A DNA stretch of 64,000 nt from Dendrobium chrysotoxum (GCA_019925795.1 CM034303.1:55165931-55229930), one strand, 5' to 3'; shown: positions 33,210-45,991, counted from the stretch's first letter. Program-made: numbers and translations. Notes: a model not told the origin generated them from the letters alone.

Positions 33210-33891
33210 CTTTCGGCTTTCGCTTTCGGTCTCTGTCGCTCTCTGTCATCTGGCTGCATCAGTTCTAGTTTCATCTTCTTGCGGTTCTCTTTTGCCTAAA
33301 CGCATCGAGCGATTTAGAATACCCAGAAGAAAGTAATTCTTCGAGGATCGGTAATCTCGAGATCGTATCAGGAGTGCTGGTCTACAGCTGCAAAATCTGG
33401 AGGACTATCATTTTGCTGCGCTTTGTTAGGGTTTTGTTCATCGTCTTCTTCTTTCACGATTTCTGTTGCTGATCGGGAGTTCGATTAGAAGGGGTATCTT
33501 GTCGGTGGGTGGTTCCGAGGAAAAAGGAGTCTGCTTTTGACTTTATTGCTGGGTTCTTCTTCCCTCCGTTCTGCGTCGTGCTGTTGGGCTCTAACGCGAA
33601 AGGATTCTGACAGAAGAGTGTCTTTTTTATATTCTTGAGGCCTTTTGGAACTTTTTTATACGGGGAAGAAAATGAAATGTTTGATCTGGTAGTTCATTCT
33701 GTTAAATCTAGATATTAGGGTTTCCACAGCTCTTCACTTTGGTCTTAGGTCAAATCTTAGCCATTCCTGTCCGTTTTACTTGCACATTGTATTTAAATGG
33801 AGGTAATATGCTGTGCTTGATATTGCTATATTGAGGAGAAGTGAAAGCGAGGGTGAGACGGCGAGATTTAAGAAATCTGCAGCAGTTTTAT
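33000..33891 (+). promoter_or_regulatory. Probable core promoter and 5' UTR of the nucleotidyltransferase gene
   Basis: 'cttatatatttg' near 33000 could be the TATA box. A (CT)17-18 run at 33170-33204 is typical of plant 5' UTRs. Upstream ATGs exist (for example 33077, opening a frame that reaches 33268), so either upstream ORFs or a 5' UTR intron are possible; 'ggtaatctc' near 33350 and the AG near 33835 are candidate splice sites. The exact transcript start is unknown. Confidence 0.45.
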
Positions 33892-34122
33892 ATGGGAGAG
33901 AATGAAGCCTGGTCACATCCAGGTGGCCTACTGCTCAATGGTCTTTTGCCCAATGAAGTCGGCAATGTGCCTAGGGTGCTTGATGAGGAGCGCTGGGCAA
34001 AGGCTGAAGAGAGAACTGATGAACTGCTTGCTTGTATACAACCTAACATACCATCCGAGGAGCGCAGAAATGATGTGGCCAAATATGTCCAGAAGCTAAT
34101 TATGGAGCGTTTCTCCTGTGAG
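33892..34122 (+). CDS. Nucleotidyltransferase (PAP/OAS1-type) exon 1
   Basis: 77 codons from ATG 33892. The peptide contains DEERWAKAEERTDELLACIQ and an E-R-R-N-D-V-A-K-Y helix ending FSC-E, which I recognise as the N-terminal part of the plant 'PAP/OAS1 substrate-binding domain' nucleotidyltransferases (for example Arabidopsis At3g51620). The frame is open upstream to a GTG at 33841, but ATG 33892 fits the family better. In relatives FSC-x is followed directly by VFTFGS, which is what exon 2 supplies. The exon therefore ends after GAG at 34122 and is followed by GCGAGT, a GC-type donor. Substrate and exact role are not known to me. Confidence 0.85.
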
Positions 34123-35948
34123 GCGAGTTTTCTTTTGGATACTCATTGGTTTTCATAATTTCACAAGAAATTTACTTAGTACTGCTGTCATAGCTAATGA
34201 CTATTGGACATGCTACTCTGAACATATTAATATATCAATGTTTTCTTAAGTTAACTAGATTGACCATGAGGTTAGTGTAGTAAGTAGATAGTTGATCAAT
34301 ACTTTTTTTTCTTTTGAAATAGTGCAACATATGAATGCAATTTATTTGATCTCATTAAACTCTTCTAAAATAAGGTTATCAGAAATTTTGAATGTATTCC
34401 TGTCTGATTATGTGCCTTTTTGTGTTAACTAACTTGCCTTAAATGTTTGCACCAATGCTTTTCTCATGATTTCTAGCTGATGTACAAGGGGAAACAAAGA
34501 TATGTAGGAAATTAAATTTTATAAAAATTTCAAGATGTATATTTCTAAAATACTTTAATTTTAGCATCATCCATTAACTTTAACTCCAATTTCCATTGCT
34601 TTTGAGGACATGACTATTTGGGCTCCTATTTGAGTATTCCTTGGACTAAATTTGATCTTTTACATAGATGAAACTAAGGTTCTCCAAAAATAGTTGAGAG
34701 GCCTTTTTGGTCCTTTCATCTATTTATTTCCTTAATGACTTTGATTACTCAGAGATTTTTTGTTCATATGTAATAGACTTTTCTTGCCTTCATATATTTT
34801 GTGTTTACTTCATAGATTATGAATTTAGGAATCTTTATTTATTTTTTATTTATGTGTTCTATTTGCGTTTTCTTCACCCTAAAATTTGATGAAAATTGAA
34901 ATCAATGAAATCTAGTTTGGAAGAAAATATTTTGTTCCTCAACTAGAAATTAATGACGAAGAAGTTGAGGATCATATAAGTCAAACAATTTGAAATCTTG
35001 TGCAAAGGAAAGAGTACTAGATTATAAGATTTGAAAAAATTCAATCACATTTTCAATTAGTAAAAACAAATGAAGAGAACAAGAATAAAGAGGTATAAAA
35101 GAGGAAATGGATCTTTCTAACTAATAAGTAGATAGCCTCTTTTGAAATTTTTCAAATTTCACTTTTTCTTATTGAATACCTAAAAACAAAAGTTATTAAT
35201 CCACATATGAGTTTTCTCTAAAAGTCCAAGGGTCACATTTTGCTTATAAACTTTGCAAACTATGTGTAAGTAGAAGAAGCTCACCAAGAAAGTTGCACTT
35301 GCATGGAAACCAATGAAAAAAATTGTAGAAGCTATGGGTGAAGGATTATTAATTGCCCGCAGTTGGAGGAGTATCATCACTTAAATATACCTATTACCCC
35401 GCAGGAGAAAAATCACACCCATGTATAATCCTGCAAAAATAAAGTTGTAATTGTGATAAAATAGTCAAGCCTAGATACAATCCTGAGAACTAGCCATCAC
35501 GAATTTTTTTACAAGTATAGACAAAAAGAAAGATGGACTACCTTGAAGGAAGTTAAAGGATAAGTCACAAATGTACTACTTCTATTCAATTTAACTTAGA
35601 AAGAATTTACTTCATTAAATTGTTAAATTTATATTCTTCTAATTGGTTTTCATAGTTGTTGAATTTCATAAAGAAATACTCATACATCATGGTATATGGG
35701 ATCATCTTTTCGCTACATTAGGAACCTCTGTTATCTCTCAACAATAGTAGAAGGATTATATTATCAATTCTAGCTTCATGATCAAGATCGATATGAATGT
35801 CTAGAAAGTATGCATATTTTTCATTAGATATGGAACCAAAAGTTGGAAAAATAGAAGAATGCAAATCATTAGCTGATGATTTATGATATATTGCTCGATG
35901 TGATATATGAAAAATTGGCTTATACTATTATTCTTTGTTTTCAAATCT

Positions 35949-36134
35949 TTATTCATTCTTCCTAATACGTTGTTCATCTTTATATGCTATATTTCTATGA
36001 AGTAATTCTTTGAGAGCTCTTAGAGGATATCTTTCTTGATTTGGATGGACCATGACCTTATCACCGTCCTTGAATTTCATATATTTTCTATGAGGATTTA
36101 TAATAGACTTATAATTGTTATGATTAATAGCCAA
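35949..36134 (-). pseudogene. Ty3/gypsy integrase C-terminal remnant
   Basis: The minus-strand translation has KFKDGDKVMVHPNQERYPLR followed by ALKELLHRN. This matches the pattern F-x-V-G-D-x-V-M-V..R-x-E-R-Y-P..K-K-L-H-x-R of the integrase C-terminal module in plant gypsy elements. The expected GPF after it is missing. Flanking minus-strand sequence (34900-36250) may be further decayed parts, but I cannot place domains. Confidence 0.55.
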
Positions 36135-39100
36135 GTTCCAACTAACAAATCATGTAGATGGATAATATACAATATAATATGATACTGCAAGTTGGGGTAT
36201 TTACAAAATATTTATTTGTTTTCTAGTGAATGCACCTAGATTATATCAAGAGGGAAAAAGAGGGTAGACATAATGTAACAAGGATACAAGCTATTCTTAA
36301 TTATTTTTTAGGAATATACTAAATATCTTATGCAGCATGCAATTAAAATAAATGGAAGATGATGATTCATAAAGACAATCAAAATAGTCATGATAATGCT
36401 AATAATGATGATGAATTATGTACCTTCAAATTCTATCAAATAGAGTTATTAAATTTTTTTTGAAGGCATTTAACATGAATAAATCCATGGATATGTTGAC
36501 ATAATTCTACTTTCTTCATAAGATATATTTTGTTTATTAATTTGTAACTCTAGAAGCATAGAACCATCACAGAAGTGATATCGATTTGATTGATTGACAA
36601 ACCCTAAGTATGAAACCCCCACACCTAATAGATAATTTTGATGGGGGGAAGATGATGAAAATTTTAAACATATCTATATTTATAATATTTTGCAAAATAT
36701 TCTTCGAATTTGCAAACCACACGTGGAGTCATGGACACATAATCTCTTTAAAGAATAATAATTTAAATGATTGAAAGATTAATTATAACGAATTATGTAT
36801 ATTTGCAATTAGTTAAAAAGAAAAAAAAGTTTATCTCATTCTCATATTTCCTTGAAGGCATTTGTCATGAAGACATGAATAAAGCCATGCCCATGCATAT
36901 GTTTACATAATTTGATTTATGTTTTATTAGTTAATAATTAAATAAAAAAATGAAGTACCCAAAATTGATTCGATGTTGATTTGATTATTGATATAAGAAT
37001 AATGTCATTGGATAATTCCTCATGAATTACATCATCAAATTGCACAATTTAATTACTTATTTATATTTTTTGCTTATGATTTAATAACTTTACCATTTAT
37101 GCTTGGTTTTTTTCTTTTTTCATTTAGTTTTTAAGACAAATATATCTTCACAATTTATGCATCATTTATGTGGTCTTACATCCAAGTTTAGGTTCAGGTT
37201 ATAACTTTTGTTTAATTTTTGGTTTCATTCTGTAGATAGGATTTGGTGTAGAATTTAACACCCATATTTTATACATTTTGCAAATCTGAAATGAACTTGG
37301 AAGGAAATTCTTAGATTTTAACATCTCTAATAATCATATCTTATGGGATATTGGTTCAAATGCAATGATGCATTTTTTTAAGATTCTTTAAGAAGCGTAG
37401 AATCATTTTTCTTAAAAATTCTAAGCACAGTTGTAGTCCAAATAACACAATGACTGAAATATATTTCAAACTCAGCATTTTTATGTTAACCTTTGTCTAC
37501 TTTCTCTGGTGAATTATAGCTTAAAGCCTTAAATCATATTTAGTTTCCTACCTATGACCTTTGATGAAATAGATATTGAAAACAAAGTAATTTTTAGGCA
37601 TATATTATTTGTCTACAAAATTTTCAAACTAATTGAACTATTTATTCACACTTTTGTCACATTTTTTGACGATATTAAGTTGATCGTGCATTTGATTTCT
37701 ATGTTGTATGAATGCAAAGTAATGTTTTTAAACTTTAGGTTTTGTTTCAACCCAAACATGTGACACTTTATTTTGTCACGTTGCCAAAGTGTTTGAGTAT
37801 ATCTCATTAATTTAATAAAGTTAATCTGTTGGAAATCAAACATGTTAATATTTTTGAATAATTTCTTTAACATTTCTGTCCAACTTGAAATGCATGAGGA
37901 TTAGGCTTCATATTCAAAGGCAAAAATATTATCCCTAGTTCCTTAGTAGTTGTGGTGAAATTGTTTGGAATCATAGCTAAATTGATTTTTCTAAAATTGT
38001 ATTTAGGTTAATTGATTATTTATTTTTCGTGGATCTATCAAAATTGCATCCCTTTGTTAGTTTGTTGAGTGACCTTGATATTAATTTCCCTTCTTGTTAA
38101 GTATAACCTGAGGCTCCAATACCAAAATTGTTATCAGGAAATTCTGAGCCAAGAAGTCTTCAATACAAATTTAATGGTGTTTTAGATGCTAATAGCTAAT
38201 ACAAAAAAAATGGAATTTCTTCTGGTACATAAGCTATTAATTTTAAATAACTATTTGCTACTTTTGATTGAAAACATTCAAATCCAATTTAGTCAATAAT
38301 TTATTGGCCCTCTGTTGGAAAGTTACACAAAAGTTAAATGATTAATAAAGCCATACAAACGCTTTAAATTTAATGCAAAGGAAACTTGAATGTATCAGAT
38401 CCGACAAACTTGAATGGTGTTTTAAATCCATAACCATAAACTAAGAGAAGAAAAAATAAAGAAATAAAGGGAAATAGTTCACATGATTGAGTTACGTGTA
38501 TTGAAGATTTTGAAGTACAATTGAATTTTGCTTGATCCAATAAAATGTGGTTCTTCTTTATATTTTTTTCTATCGGTGCAAACAACCAATTCAAGGAGTT
38601 CAAAAATTGTAGTGGATAAACCTTATCTATCCATGAAGTATATTATTGATGATGTTGGTGGTGTAATGGAAATCTAAAAGCCTATATTTATTACAAGTAT
38701 AGAATAAACTTTGAGAATATCCAGTTAGATATTATTATTTTTGTTTTAAAGTTTATTTTGTTTACGATCTTATTAAGGTTTGATTTACCATTTCAAGTCA
38801 TTTTGATTCAGCTCTTTGACTTGTAGTTATACCCTATGGAGGTGCTAGTTGTGGTTTTTCTTTTTTGTGGATAATATCTGGTTTGGACATTATAACATGA
38901 TCCAGATTTCTGCCTATTGAAGCTACACATGTTTTTCTTTATGTGATCGTTTCTTCGTTTAACCTCGTACAATATTTGGTGTTTCATTATGTTTTGCTGT
39001 AATCCTTTGCTTTTTTGGGCGAGTTCTTGGAATTTTAGTTGTGTTCACCTACTTCCAAAGGAAAATTTATTCTTATACAACTACTATTGTTGTGCTCAGT

Positions 39101-39391
39101 TGATTACTTTCCTTCCTCTTGTAGGAAGTGCTGGACTTCTTTTATTGTCGGAATATGAATTTTAAAGTTGAAAAATTATCCATTTACAGAACATGTTGTT
39201 CTTGATGGTATTTAAGCGGGCTTAATTGAAAATTGCAATATTATGCCCAATCTTGGAGGATTTGAGAATTACTTATTGAGAATTACTTATTTTTGGGTGT
39301 GTTGGAGTTATAAAAGCTTTTAAAAAATATTTAATAGTTGAATACAGTTTTATTTCCCTCTCAATTATTGTGTCATGTTAGTCAAGGATTT

Positions 39392-39862
39392 TGTTAGACC
39401 GGTCCAACCGGTCTCGTATGGACCGAATCATGCGAAACAGAGGCAGGTGTTTTCCGCCTCTCTGTGCTGCCGACCGAACCGTCAGATCCAATGGAGTGGT
39501 TTAAGAAAGATTTTTGAGGGAATTAGGAGGGGAATTGGAATGTAGGGACTGTTTAGGGATTTCCTTTTGATTTGTATGCATTAAATAGTATATTTTTATA
39601 GGGTTAGGGCATCTTGAATTTGGCTGAAATTTGAGATCTCTTAGGTTTAGGTTTTAGGCTCTAGCGACATCTAGAGATTTGGGAGAGATAGATCCTCTTG
39701 TCGAATAGAGGATCAATTGTATCTTGGTATTTTTCGTTTCCCTTTCATCAAATAATACAAACTATATACTATTTCGTGGTTTTGTGTGGGTTTTTTGGAA
39801 AGTTTTCGTTGTTTTTTGAAGATTGATAGGAAATACTTGAGATCTACAAGTGTTTCCTATCA
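39392..39862 (+). repeat. 5' LTR of the intronic gypsy element
   Basis: Starts TGTTAGACCGG, ends '..gtttcctatca'. Contains 'ttttatagggttag' as a possible TATA region and 'gtatcttggt' in the U5 part. Confidence 0.9.
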
Positions 39863-39865
39863 AAT

Positions 39866-39877
39866 TGATATCAGAGC
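39866..39877 (+). promoter_or_regulatory. Primer binding site, initiator tRNA-Met type
   Basis: 'tgatatcagagc' three bases after the LTR differs from the usual TGGTATCAGAGC by one base. Confidence 0.8.
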
Positions 39878-39960
39878 ATTGCCTTGAGGCCATCTGCGGC
39901 TGAAATTCTGAAACTTCAGCGTAAAAATTTCGGAAGATTTCTTGATTCTTGGGAAGAAAT

Positions 39961-41110
39961 ATGGCCGGGAAGAATGTTGAAGTTTTGGAAGGAGAAATTG
40001 GGCAACTTAAATCAGATTTGAAGGAAATTTTTTTTGATTTTCAAAATTAGATTTTGTCCAATAATGAAAGGATGGAAGGGAAGTTCGCCGTGATGGAAGA
40101 GATGTTGAAGAAATTGCTAGAAGTGAAGACCAATCCGGCGACGTCAGAAGCAAGGGAAACTATCGGTGGCCATGGAAGAGGTGGAAACCCTAACCTGTTT
40201 AGGGGAAGGGAAAATCCGGAAGTGGAGATCTTGGAGGGTGAAGACGGAATGCCTCCTCTAGAACCACTTTTTAGGGAGGAGATGAGCACTGGTTTAAAAA
40301 GAAGGGCTGCTGATTTTGTAGGGAGAAGGGAGGAGTTCTACCATAGAGGTGCTGAATTTGAAAGAAGAAGAGGGGAATTTGATGAACGGGTTGGGTATGA
40401 TCGCCGGAGGGAAGATCGTGACAACTGGGGAGTGCCTTCTCTTCGCGGAATGGGAGATTATGGAGAATTCAGGGGCAAAGGGGGTGACCTGCAGGTGAGG
40501 AATCTGAAGATGCCCATCTTTGAGGGCGAGGATGGCCATGACTGGATCTACAAGGTGGAACGATATTTCACCATCAATGGGTTGACGGAGGAAGAGAAGT
40601 TGACGGCGGCAGGGCTATGTTTGAATGGGAAGGCACTGGCATGGTATCAATAGCGTGACATGAGGCAACCCATCCAGATCTGGAGGGAGTTCAAAGAGTG
40701 TTTACTAGAACGTTTCCGAATCGGTAGGGGAGGAGATTTTTATGAGCAATTTTTTGCTTTGACACAGGAGGGGATTGTGGCAGATTACCGTGACAGGTTC
40801 GAGTACTTGGCCAGCAGATTAGACCGGCTCTCTGAGACAGTGCTAGAGGGGAACTTTATGAAGGGGCTTAAATCGGAGATACAGACATCGATTAGGGTGA
40901 TGAGGCCAAGAGACTTAGGGGAGGCCATGGAGTTAGCACAATTGGTGAAAAAACAGAGGTATCATGAGAGGGGAACCGGGAGCAGCAATTTAGGGGGGGG
41001 GGTCTTACAAGACGACGACCACTCTTCTAGCACCCAAGGGGCCTGCATCAAGCAACATTAATGAGACTCCTAGGGAGAATTCAACAGGAGGAGAAAGTGG
41101 GGGGAACTTC
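39961..41110 (+). pseudogene. gag of the intronic gypsy element
   Basis: ATG at 39961 opens MAGKNVEVLEGEIGQL. Stops interrupt the frame near 40050 and at 40651-40653. The capsid-like part is clear (GEDGHDWIYKVERYF, then LERFRIGRGGDFYEQFF and NFMKGLKSEI to about 40960). The two stops make gag non-functional without suppression. Confidence 0.85.
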
Positions 41111-41133
41111 AAAAGACTGACGAAGAGAGAGAG

Positions 41134-41284
41134 ATGCAGGAGAAGAGGGCGAAGGGACTATGCTTCAGATGTGATGAGAAGTATACTCCGGGGCACAAGT
41201 GTAGGGATCAAACTCTTCAGGTTTTCACCGTCTGTAATGATGAGGAAACTGAGGAGGGAGGTGAGAGTATGGGAGGGAGGGAGG

Positions 41285-41352
<68 letters not shown>

Positions 41353-42160
41353 AAGCTGCATCTGGACGTGATGGAGGTCTCCCTGAATTCAATGGTGGGA
41401 TTAACTCTGAACCATACCATGAAGATGAAGGGGGAAATAGCCGACAGAGAGGTGGTGGTGTTGATTGACAGTGGGGCTACCCATAATTTCATCTCCAACT
41501 AGGTCGTGGACCAATTGAGGGTGATATTGGTGGATACATGGTGTTATGGAGTGCTGATGGGTACAGGGAATGTGGAGACGGGTCTGGGGATATGTAAGGG
41601 AGTAGTGTTAACCATACAGGGGGTTCAGGTGAGGGAAGATTTTCTCTCATTGGAGTTAGGGAGCACTGATATCATCCTGGGAATGAAGTGGCTGCAGACC
41701 TTGGGGGATACCAAGGTCAACTGGGGAGCATTGACAATGGAGCTGATGGTGGATGGGAGAAGGGTAGTGATCAGGGGAGATACAGGTCTCACCAAAGTCA
41801 TGATATCACTTAAAACCTAGGTGATGAGCATACAGGAGATGGGGGGAGGTTATCTGATGGAACTACATAGATTGGAGGGGGTGGGGACAGTCCTCTTTCA
41901 GTACAACCATTTATTTAGCAGTTCAGTGAGGTTTCTCAGCCGCCTCAGGGGTTACATCCTCCGCAGGGACATGAGCATGCTATCATTCTGAAGGAAGTAG
42001 TTTCACCTATCAGTATTCATCTGCATCATCATCCCCAAATCCAAAAGGATGAGATCGAGAGATTGCTTAAGGAGATGCTCGAGGCAGTGATCGTTCAACC
42101 TAGTGTCTATCCATTTTTCAGTCCGATGGTATTAGTCAAGTGCTTCAGCAGTAGTTTCAT
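41134..42160 (+). pseudogene. CCHC, protease and truncated RT of the intronic gypsy element
   Basis: Zinc motif CFRCDEKYTPGHKC at about 41164; a (GA)n expansion at 41287-41349 in the linker; protease active site VVLIDSGATHNFIS near 41460 followed by a TAG; the ILGMKWL motif near 41680; then the N-terminal edge of RT up to 'MVLVK' (about 42139). From there the sequence jumps to 'FHLEDNVTLWKGS', the usual last residues of pol in this group, so RT core, RNase H and integrase are deleted. Confidence 0.85.
41287..41349. repeat. (GA)n microsatellite in the gypsy coding region
   Basis: About 31 GA units. In frame they would encode alternating Arg-Glu. Confidence 0.97.
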
Positions 42161-42189
42161 TTGTTCCACCTTGAGGACAATGTGACACT

Positions 42190-42204
42190 TTGGAAGGGGA
42201 GTAT
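42190..42204 (+). promoter_or_regulatory. Polypurine tract of the intronic gypsy element
   Basis: 'ttggaaggggagtat' directly precedes the TG of the 3' LTR. Confidence 0.8.
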
Positions 42205-42675
42205 TGATAGACAGGTCCAATCGGTCCCGTATGGACTGGATCACGCGAAACAGAGGCGGACGTTTTCCGCCTATTTGTGCTGTCGACCGAACCGCCAGAT
42301 CCTATGGAGTGGTTTAGGAAAGATTTTTGAGGGAATTAGGAGGGGAATTTGAATGTAGGGACTGTTTAGGGATTTCCTTTTGATTTGTATGCATTAAATA
42401 GTTTGTTTTCCTAGGGTTAGGGCATCTTGAATTTGGCTGAAATTTGAGATATCTTAGGTTTAGGTTTTGGGCTTAGCGGTGTCTAGAGATTTGTGAGAGA
42501 TAGATCCTCCTCTCGAATAGAGGATCAATTGTGTCTTGGTATTTTCCGTTTCCCTTTCATCAAATAATACAAACTATTTACTGTTTCGTGGTTTTGTGTG
42601 GGTTTTTGTGGAAAATTCTCGCCGTTTTTCGAAGATTGATAGGAAATACTTGAGATATACAAGTGTTTCCTATCA
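42205..42675 (+). repeat. 3' LTR of the intronic gypsy element
   Basis: Same 471-bp length as the 5' copy; starts TGATAGACAGG, ends '..tttcctatca'. Confidence 0.9.
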
Positions 42676-43553
42676 GATTCTTCAAAAGCTTTGCAAGTTT
42701 TTGGGATTAAATTCTCCCTGGGGGGAGGGACTTACCAGTCTTACCTTACACCGGCATGATACCTAGATCTTCTAATTGGTGATTTCTATCATTATTCTTT
42801 CTCTTGATCATTTTAGTGATTGGTGTGTGCACATAATTGAGATTTTGTCAATTTTGGTGTGTCTGTTACCTTTTATGTGGTGTGAATTTCAAATGCTGTA
42901 GAATTTTGCATTTGTTCTCAAATTTATTGTGGAATTTCAGTTGTTGGCAGCTTTTAGATTATCATTTGGAATGTATAAATTGAAACTTTGGAATCTATAA
43001 ATCATGTTAGTGAAGCCTAGACCCCATGAAGTTCTCCATGATGGAGGGCATCATTGAATAGGCACCCTTTTTTCACTTGGGGTAATAATTTAGGCATTTT
43101 TTAGTATATGTAAGTTAAGGATGAATAACAATAGGACTATGGAGATATTTAGAAATTTCCAACAAAATTATTGCTTGTATAGGGATTCCTTTCTAAGAGA
43201 TCAGTTAGCCACTTAAGTAGAGCCCATTTTCTGCTTTACTCAATTAGATTTGGTAATCATATCATTTAAATTGCTTTGAAGAACACAGATCAAGGAGCAA
43301 AGCATTGTTGATTTATGCATTTTTATCAATGCCTTGCAAGTCCACTGCATATGAGGCGCATCAATTTTGCTGTACATTTGTCATTGTTTGGCATGATAAC
43401 ACTATTCAACCATAGAAAAGCACATAATATTCCACAATTTATGATGTAACAGCGAGTGAACACATTCCAGTTGTCTTTGATTTAAAAAAAATGTCTCGGA
43501 ACTTTGGGGCTGAAATAAAAAAAAAGGGAGCAAAACAAAGGAGGTTAATGTGC

Positions 43554-43557
<4 letters not shown>

Positions 43558-43613
<56 letters not shown>
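43558..43613. repeat. (GA)n microsatellite
   Basis: About 28 GA units in intron 1. Confidence 0.97.
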
Positions 43614-43616
<3 letters not shown>

Positions 43617-44130
43617 TTTGTTGGATAAATTCATGGTGGCATCCAGCATTGATCTCCACAATATGCTTATTCAACTTTGTCCCCTTCATCTGCAGCCATG
43701 TATCTTTGTGCTGTTAGACGGTTGCCTGATACTGCTACTTTTCATTCATCCTAATGAATAAGTTTTGGTGATATTTTTATTGATGTCTTCATGTATCCGT
43801 AATTAGGCGTTCTTGACACATGTATGTCTTAGGGTGATTGTTTGGCTTTTTATTTATCTTGGTCATTTCATATATTGTTGTTTTTAACTTTGGAGTGCTT
43901 TCTATATGCAAAAGCTTGTATTTTTTTTTTCTCTTTTTTATATTATTGCTACTTTTGCTCTAATGATGTCCACTATCATAATTTCAGCATCCATATTAAT
44001 TATGTTGCATACATACAAATTTTTCTCCATTTTGCTTGTTATTTAAATCCATGGCGGTTGGGCTACCATTTCTAAGAGCTTTTTTTATTTTGTTTTTTCT
44101 TTTGGTTTAATAAATAAGATGGATTTTCAG

Positions 44131-44319
44131 GTTTTCACATTTGGGTCAGTACCTTTGAAGACCTATTTACCTGACGGGGATATTGACTTGACTGCATTCA
44201 ATAAGGATGAAGATATGAAAGATAATTGGGCCAATGAAGTACGTGAGGTGCTTGAGAACGAAGAAAAAAGTGAGAGTGCTGACTTTCGTGTTAAGGAAGT
44301 CCAGTACATTCAAGCAGAG
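44131..44319 (+). CDS. Nucleotidyltransferase exon 2 (catalytic core)
   Basis: 63 codons, phase 0 at both ends, between 'tttcag' and the canonical donor 'gtaagt'. It encodes VFTFGSVPLKTYLPDGDIDL and then TAFNKDEDMKDNWANEV..VREVLENEEK..FRVKEVQYIQAE, the conserved core of this plant family. G-S followed by D-x-D (GDIDL) is the nucleotidyltransferase fold signature that binds metal and nucleotide. No stop or frameshift is present. The next expected exon (starting V-K-I-I-K-C in relatives) is not visible to base 64000, so the gene continues far to the right or is truncated. Confidence 0.88.
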
Positions 44320-44865
44320 GTAAGTCCTTTTATCAATTTGATGTCTCTTTTTTTATAACCAATTTTTGAAATGATTCTTGCACCATTAATTTGAAAAAGG
44401 AACGTTTGATCATATGCATAATTTTACAGATAATTGTTCATATGCAAATGTTTTTCTGGCAATGTGATGTTATTGACAAATAGACTATCGTTCTTGGCTT
44501 TTTTATGTTTTACCAATCAACTTCCTTGAGTCATGTGATATTGTTGTGAAAATATACCCACATGTTGATTTAATTATCTTCTTCAAATTTCCCATAATTA
44601 ATATATTATATGTGTGTTTGTCAATGTAAAGAAGGCAATTATATATACTGGTATAATTGTATGTGCACTAAGTACATGTGAATGAAAGTTATAAAAATAA
44701 AAAATAAGCATTATAAAATGTAATACTATATTTATTTAGTTACATGAATAAATAAGTTTATCACTAAAAATAATTGCAATAATGATCATATTAATAAAAA
44801 AATGGATTTATTCACATAAACCCATATTAAACAAAATATAATTTATTTTTTTGTAATTTGATAAA

Positions 44866-45983
44866 GAGGTTTGATGGAGAAGTATAGAGAGAATAAGGAG
44901 GTTCTTCGTATGATTTTTATTGATTTTGAGAAAGCATATGATATAGTTTCAAGGGAACTGCTATGGAGAGTTCTAGAAAAGAAAGAGGTTAATAATGCTT
45001 ATATTCAAGTCATTAAGGTATGCATGCAGGAGCTGTTACTTGTGTTCAAACACAAGGTGGTTTGACCAAGTATTTTCTTATTTCAGTTGGATTACATCAA
45101 GTATCCTCCTTAAGCCCATATCTTTTTGCTTTAGTCATGGATGTTCTCACTAGACATTTGCAGGAGGATATAACTTGGTGTATGCTTTTTGCTGATGATA
45201 TTTTTCTTGTTGATAAGACTAGAGAGGGAGTTGAAGGTAAACTCGAATTATGGAGGTCTTAGAATCTAAAGATTTTTGTTTGAGTAGATCTAAAACCAAA
45301 TACATGAAGCGTAATTTTAGTAGTAATAGATTTAGTGGGGGGTTTGTGACTTTGAGTGATCAAGTCATTAAGAAGTGTACTCGTTTTATATATCTTGGGT
45401 TTATTGTTCAGAGTGATGGTGAAATAGATAGGGATATTATTAGTAGAATTCAAGTTGGATGGTTAAAGTGGAGGAATGCATCGGGCTTGTTGTGTGATGG
45501 AAAAGTCTCCCTCAAACTTAAGGGAAAATTCTATAAGATGGTGGTTAGACCTACAATGCTTTATGTTGTAGAATGTTGGCCATTAAAAGAGAAGCATAAT
45601 ATTAAGTTAAGTGTTGCAGAGATGAGGCTGCTCAGTGGATGAGTGGTTTTACTCTTAGAGATAGGATATGAAATGAGCATATACGTGAAAAGGTTGGAGT
45701 AACTCCAGTGGAAGATAAGATTAGAGAGAGTCGTTTTAGATGGTTTGGTCACATAAAACGATGGCCTTTCAATGACCCGGTTAGGAAATTAGATGTATTA
45801 GATTTGACTTATATTAAGAAAAGTAGAGGTAGACCTAAAAAGTTTTGGTTAGAAAATATTAGAAATGACCTTTCTTTATTAGATTTAAATGAGAATTTAA
45901 CTCTTAACATGACAAAATGGTGAAAAAGTATCCATGTAGACGACCCAACATAGTGGGATAAAGGCTTTATGTTGTTGCTGTTG
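44866..45983 (+). mobile_element. 5'-truncated RTE-type LINE fragment
   Basis: Broken frames encode reverse transcriptase motifs: FIDFEKAYD (44910-44940), GLHQVSSLSPYLFALVMD (about 45090) and CMLFADDIFLVDKT (about 45180), then the C-terminal part ending 'GRPKKFWLENIRNDLSLLDL'. The tail 'catagtgggataaaggcttt' plus 'gttgttgctgttg' is typical of plant RTE elements. 'ttgataaa' at 44858-44865 and 45984-45991 may be a target duplication. Frameshifts and stops show it is dead. Confidence 0.85.
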
Positions 45984-45991
45984 TTGATAAA

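Larger units (their letters stand above)
39392..42675 (+). mobile_element. Ty3/gypsy element with both LTRs and pol mostly deleted
   Basis: Two 471-bp direct repeats (39392-39862, 42205-42675) enclose an iMet-type primer site, decayed gag, CCHC, protease, the first part of RT and a polypurine tract. The flanks are 'gattt' (39387-39391) and 'gattc' (42676-42680), a target duplication with one change. The LTR copies differ at many sites, perhaps 30-40, so the insertion is much older than the giant element. It lies in sense orientation in intron 1. Confidence 0.92.
34123..44130 (+). other. Intron 1, 10,008 bp, GC-AG type
   Basis: Donor GAG|GCGAGT, acceptor ATTTTCAG|GTTTTC; phase 0 on both sides, joining FSCE to VFTFGS as in the family. 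The nearby GT at 34119 would put exon 2 in the wrong frame. Contents: AT-rich sequence with a minus-strand integrase remnant (35949-36134), a deleted gypsy element (39392-42675) and a (GA)n run (43558-43613). The stretch 36200-39390 shows no gene; two diverged copies of 'gaaggcattt..catgaataaa' occur near 36460 and 36852. Confidence 0.8.

Noticed and set aside
41158..41498. Ser-Leu or Arg-Glu repeat ORFs over the GA run
   Set aside because: By-products of the (GA)n microsatellite; the real frame is the gypsy CCHC-protease region.
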